NCBI GenBank assembly: GCA_023231475.1
Contig: JALJEE010002320.1
Coordinates: 1-22,320, forward strand
Origin: Seison nebaliae
Taxonomy: Eukaryota > Rotifera > Pararotatoria > Seisonacea > Seisonidae
Length of the DNA stretch: 22,320 bases
Direction of reading: 5' to 3'
Shown one piece after another: positions 21,268-22,320 of the stretch. Position 1 is the stretch's first letter; each line of letters opens with the position of its first letter. The notes beneath the pieces are model-generated. The model had not been told where the DNA came from. It did no database searches and saw nothing but the letters and a program-made list of their open reading frames with translations. Position numbers and translations under genes: made by a program.

Positions 21268-21567
21268 ATGCCAAATAAGGTAAATCTGAATGAGGTGATC
21301 GTTGAGGACAGAGAACCTGAATGGACGGATGTCACTGAAGGCACCGGATCTCCACCTCGATATGGCGACCACTCGCCTATTTTCGACGATTCATATTGCT
21401 CGTATCAACCGTATCACGTTCTATCCATCATCACGTTAGAATGTGTACATTTCATAATTATAATGGAGGAATTAAACCCCTATAGAACTACAAAGATGAC
21501 TTTCGAATTTGGTTCTCGGATTGAAACAGAAAAATTATGTGCATCATTTTTTTCGAATATGATATAA
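21268..21567 (+). CDS. Possible short protein or first exon, unknown
   Basis: The ATG at 21268 follows CACC, a fair start context. It opens a 99-codon frame beginning MPNKVNLNEVIVEDREPEWT and DVTEGTGSPPRYGDHSPIFD. The first 50 codons are less AT-rich than the surroundings and acidic, Pro/Gly-containing, so they look coding. The second half (IITLECVHFIIIM...) looks like read-through of non-coding DNA, so the true exon may end near 21420. Its C-terminal YCSYQPYHVL stretch lies in the left arm of an inverted repeat whose other arm is at 22091-22125. No family recognised. Confidence 0.4.
   Translation: MPNKVNLNEVIVEDREPEWTDVTEGTGSPPRYGDHSPIFDDSYCSYQPYHVLSIITLECVHFIIIMEELNPYRTTKMTFEFGSRIETEKLCASFFSNMI
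21396..21430. repeat. Left arm of a 35-bp inverted repeat
   Basis: 33 of 35 bases are complementary to 22125-22091. The perfect core is 24 nt (21400-21423 against 22121-22098). It overlaps the possible exon starting at 21268. Confidence 0.8.
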
Positions 21568-21846
21568 GACGATGATGAGACCAATCCAGAGATCTAGAAA
21601 CTTGTGGAAGGATTTAGGGGAGATGTAGAAGAAAGATCATTTACAAATAAATGTTGTTAATGTCGGTTTTAGAAATCTTTAAACATGTGAAGAATGAAGA
21701 AATTTATTAGAGAAAAATTTTTAAATCGATATTAAATATAATAGATAAGTAAATTTATACTCGAGAAAAAATATTTTGATTTCTGTTCATCGAATCACTC
21801 TAGAAGTCATTGAGGCCCTCGTCATCATCCATTATAGTCGTGGCCG
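21568..21846. other. Non-coding stretch before the minisatellite
   Basis: AT-rich with nothing recognised. The plus-strand frame that enters the minisatellite (SVHRITLEVIEALVIIHYSRG) is open from about 21750 but has no ATG. Confidence 0.4.
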
Positions 21847-21915
21847 TTGGCGTGGTGGTTATCCTCCTGATGGTTGGCGTGGTGGTTATCCTCCTGATGG
21901 TTGGAGTGGTGGTTA
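21847..21915 (+). repeat. Minisatellite block 1, 27-bp units (GYPPDGWRG in one frame)
   Basis: Two units at 21857-21883 and 21884-21910, differing at one base, with a partial unit on each side. The unit is nine codons and reads GYPPDGW(R/S)G on the plus strand. It is much richer in G and C than its surroundings. Confidence 0.9.
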
Positions 21916-21949
21916 TATACACGAAAAACGCCGAAAATATACAAGCAGG

Positions 21950-21998
21950 GTGGCGAACTGTCTATTTTAATCAAATGAAGCTCCGATTTGTATAAAAG
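21950..21998 (+). other. Candidate 49-nt intron linking the two minisatellite blocks
   Basis: AGG/GTGGCG at the donor and GTATAAAAG at the acceptor, phase 0. The two blocks lie in different frames, and removing this segment joins them into one frame ending GGYPPDG-stop at 22100. The donor is weak. The support is only the frame fit and a length equal to the speriolin-domain intron. Confidence 0.3.
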
Positions 21999-22000
21999 GG

Positions 22001-22100
22001 TGGTTATCCTCCTGATGGTTTGCGTGGTGGTTGGCGTGGTGGTTATCCTCCTGATGGTTGGCGTGGTGGTTGGTGTGGTGGTTATCCTCCTGATGGTTAG
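22001..22100 (+). repeat. Minisatellite block 2, 39-bp units
   Basis: Two 39-bp units at 22002-22040 and 22041-22079, and a final half unit to 22098. Each is the 27-bp unit plus a 12-bp addition (GGTTGGCGTGGT-like). The plus strand reads GYPPDGLRGGWRG and GYPPDGWRGGWCG, then GYPPDG and a TAG. All unit lengths are multiples of three. Confidence 0.9.
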
Positions 22101-22125
22101 AACGTGATACGGTTGATACGAACAA
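22091..22125. repeat. Right arm of the 35-bp inverted repeat
   Basis: Reverse complement of 21396-21430 with two mismatches. It overlaps the last bases of minisatellite block 2. Confidence 0.8.
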
Positions 22126-22320
22126 CACTTCGAAATTTTCGTCCAGAAAGAGATGAAAGGAATGAAATACATCGATTATTAAAATTGAACATGAAAAAAT
22201 AAAAATTTGGAAAAGTGATTGTTATCTTTATTTTCGAAAGAGAAAACTTTGCTTTGTTGTTTCACCTTGATTCAAAAATATTCGGTTTCAGCATGAAAAA
22301 GTGATACAGAATATTAAAAA
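22126..22320. other. AT-rich end of window
   Basis: No coding frame, RNA gene or repeat that I can support. Confidence 0.4.

Noticed and set aside
21847-22100. CRISPR-like repeat array
   Set aside because: Units are contiguous with no unique spacers, and the setting is eukaryotic; it is a minisatellite.

Overview
The window is animal nuclear DNA. It is strongly AT-rich, and the protein genes are carried on one or two long exons cut by very short introns (41-60 nt for most, each GT...AG and supported by phase). The proteins have poly-Asn, poly-Gln and Ser-rich disordered tails, and degenerate LINE copies are present. A small, compact arthropod genome such as an astigmatan mite would fit, but this is inference from style; no taxon marker is visible. 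TAA and TGA serve as stops, which is consistent with the standard code.

Layout. Positions 1-1710 hold, on the minus strand, an unbroken 570-codon reading frame that runs off the left edge (no recognised family). Positions 1711-6085 are intergenic. Positions 6086-10230 (minus) hold a two-exon calpain-family gene whose catalytic Cys and Asn are replaced, a predicted pseudoprotease with a large disordered N-terminus. Positions 11580-13496 (minus) hold a two-exon septin of the SEPT7/Peanut type, also with a long low-complexity N-terminus. Positions 13497 to about 16000 are intergenic.

The right part is different in kind. Two decayed LINE fragments of one family lie in the same orientation (about 16010-16790 and 18652-19770). 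The second is split by a 290-nt insert with a 6-bp target-site duplication and internal CGGACAGTTCTCAACC repeats. Between the LINEs lies a set of phase-compatible small exons on the minus strand (17303-18300) that look like the 3' part of a single-pass membrane protein gene of unknown family. Right after the second LINE, on the plus strand, is a two-exon gene (19842-20976) with a clear speriolin (SPATC1) C-terminal domain. The last 1.1 kb holds a short possible coding exon and a 27/39-bp minisatellite. In one frame the minisatellite encodes GYPPDGWRG repeats, and it is flanked by a 35-bp inverted repeat.

Working together: there is no operon logic. The three left genes share the minus strand and may be separate transcripts. 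Septin and speriolin families are cytoskeletal or centrosomal, but any functional link among the neighbours is speculation.
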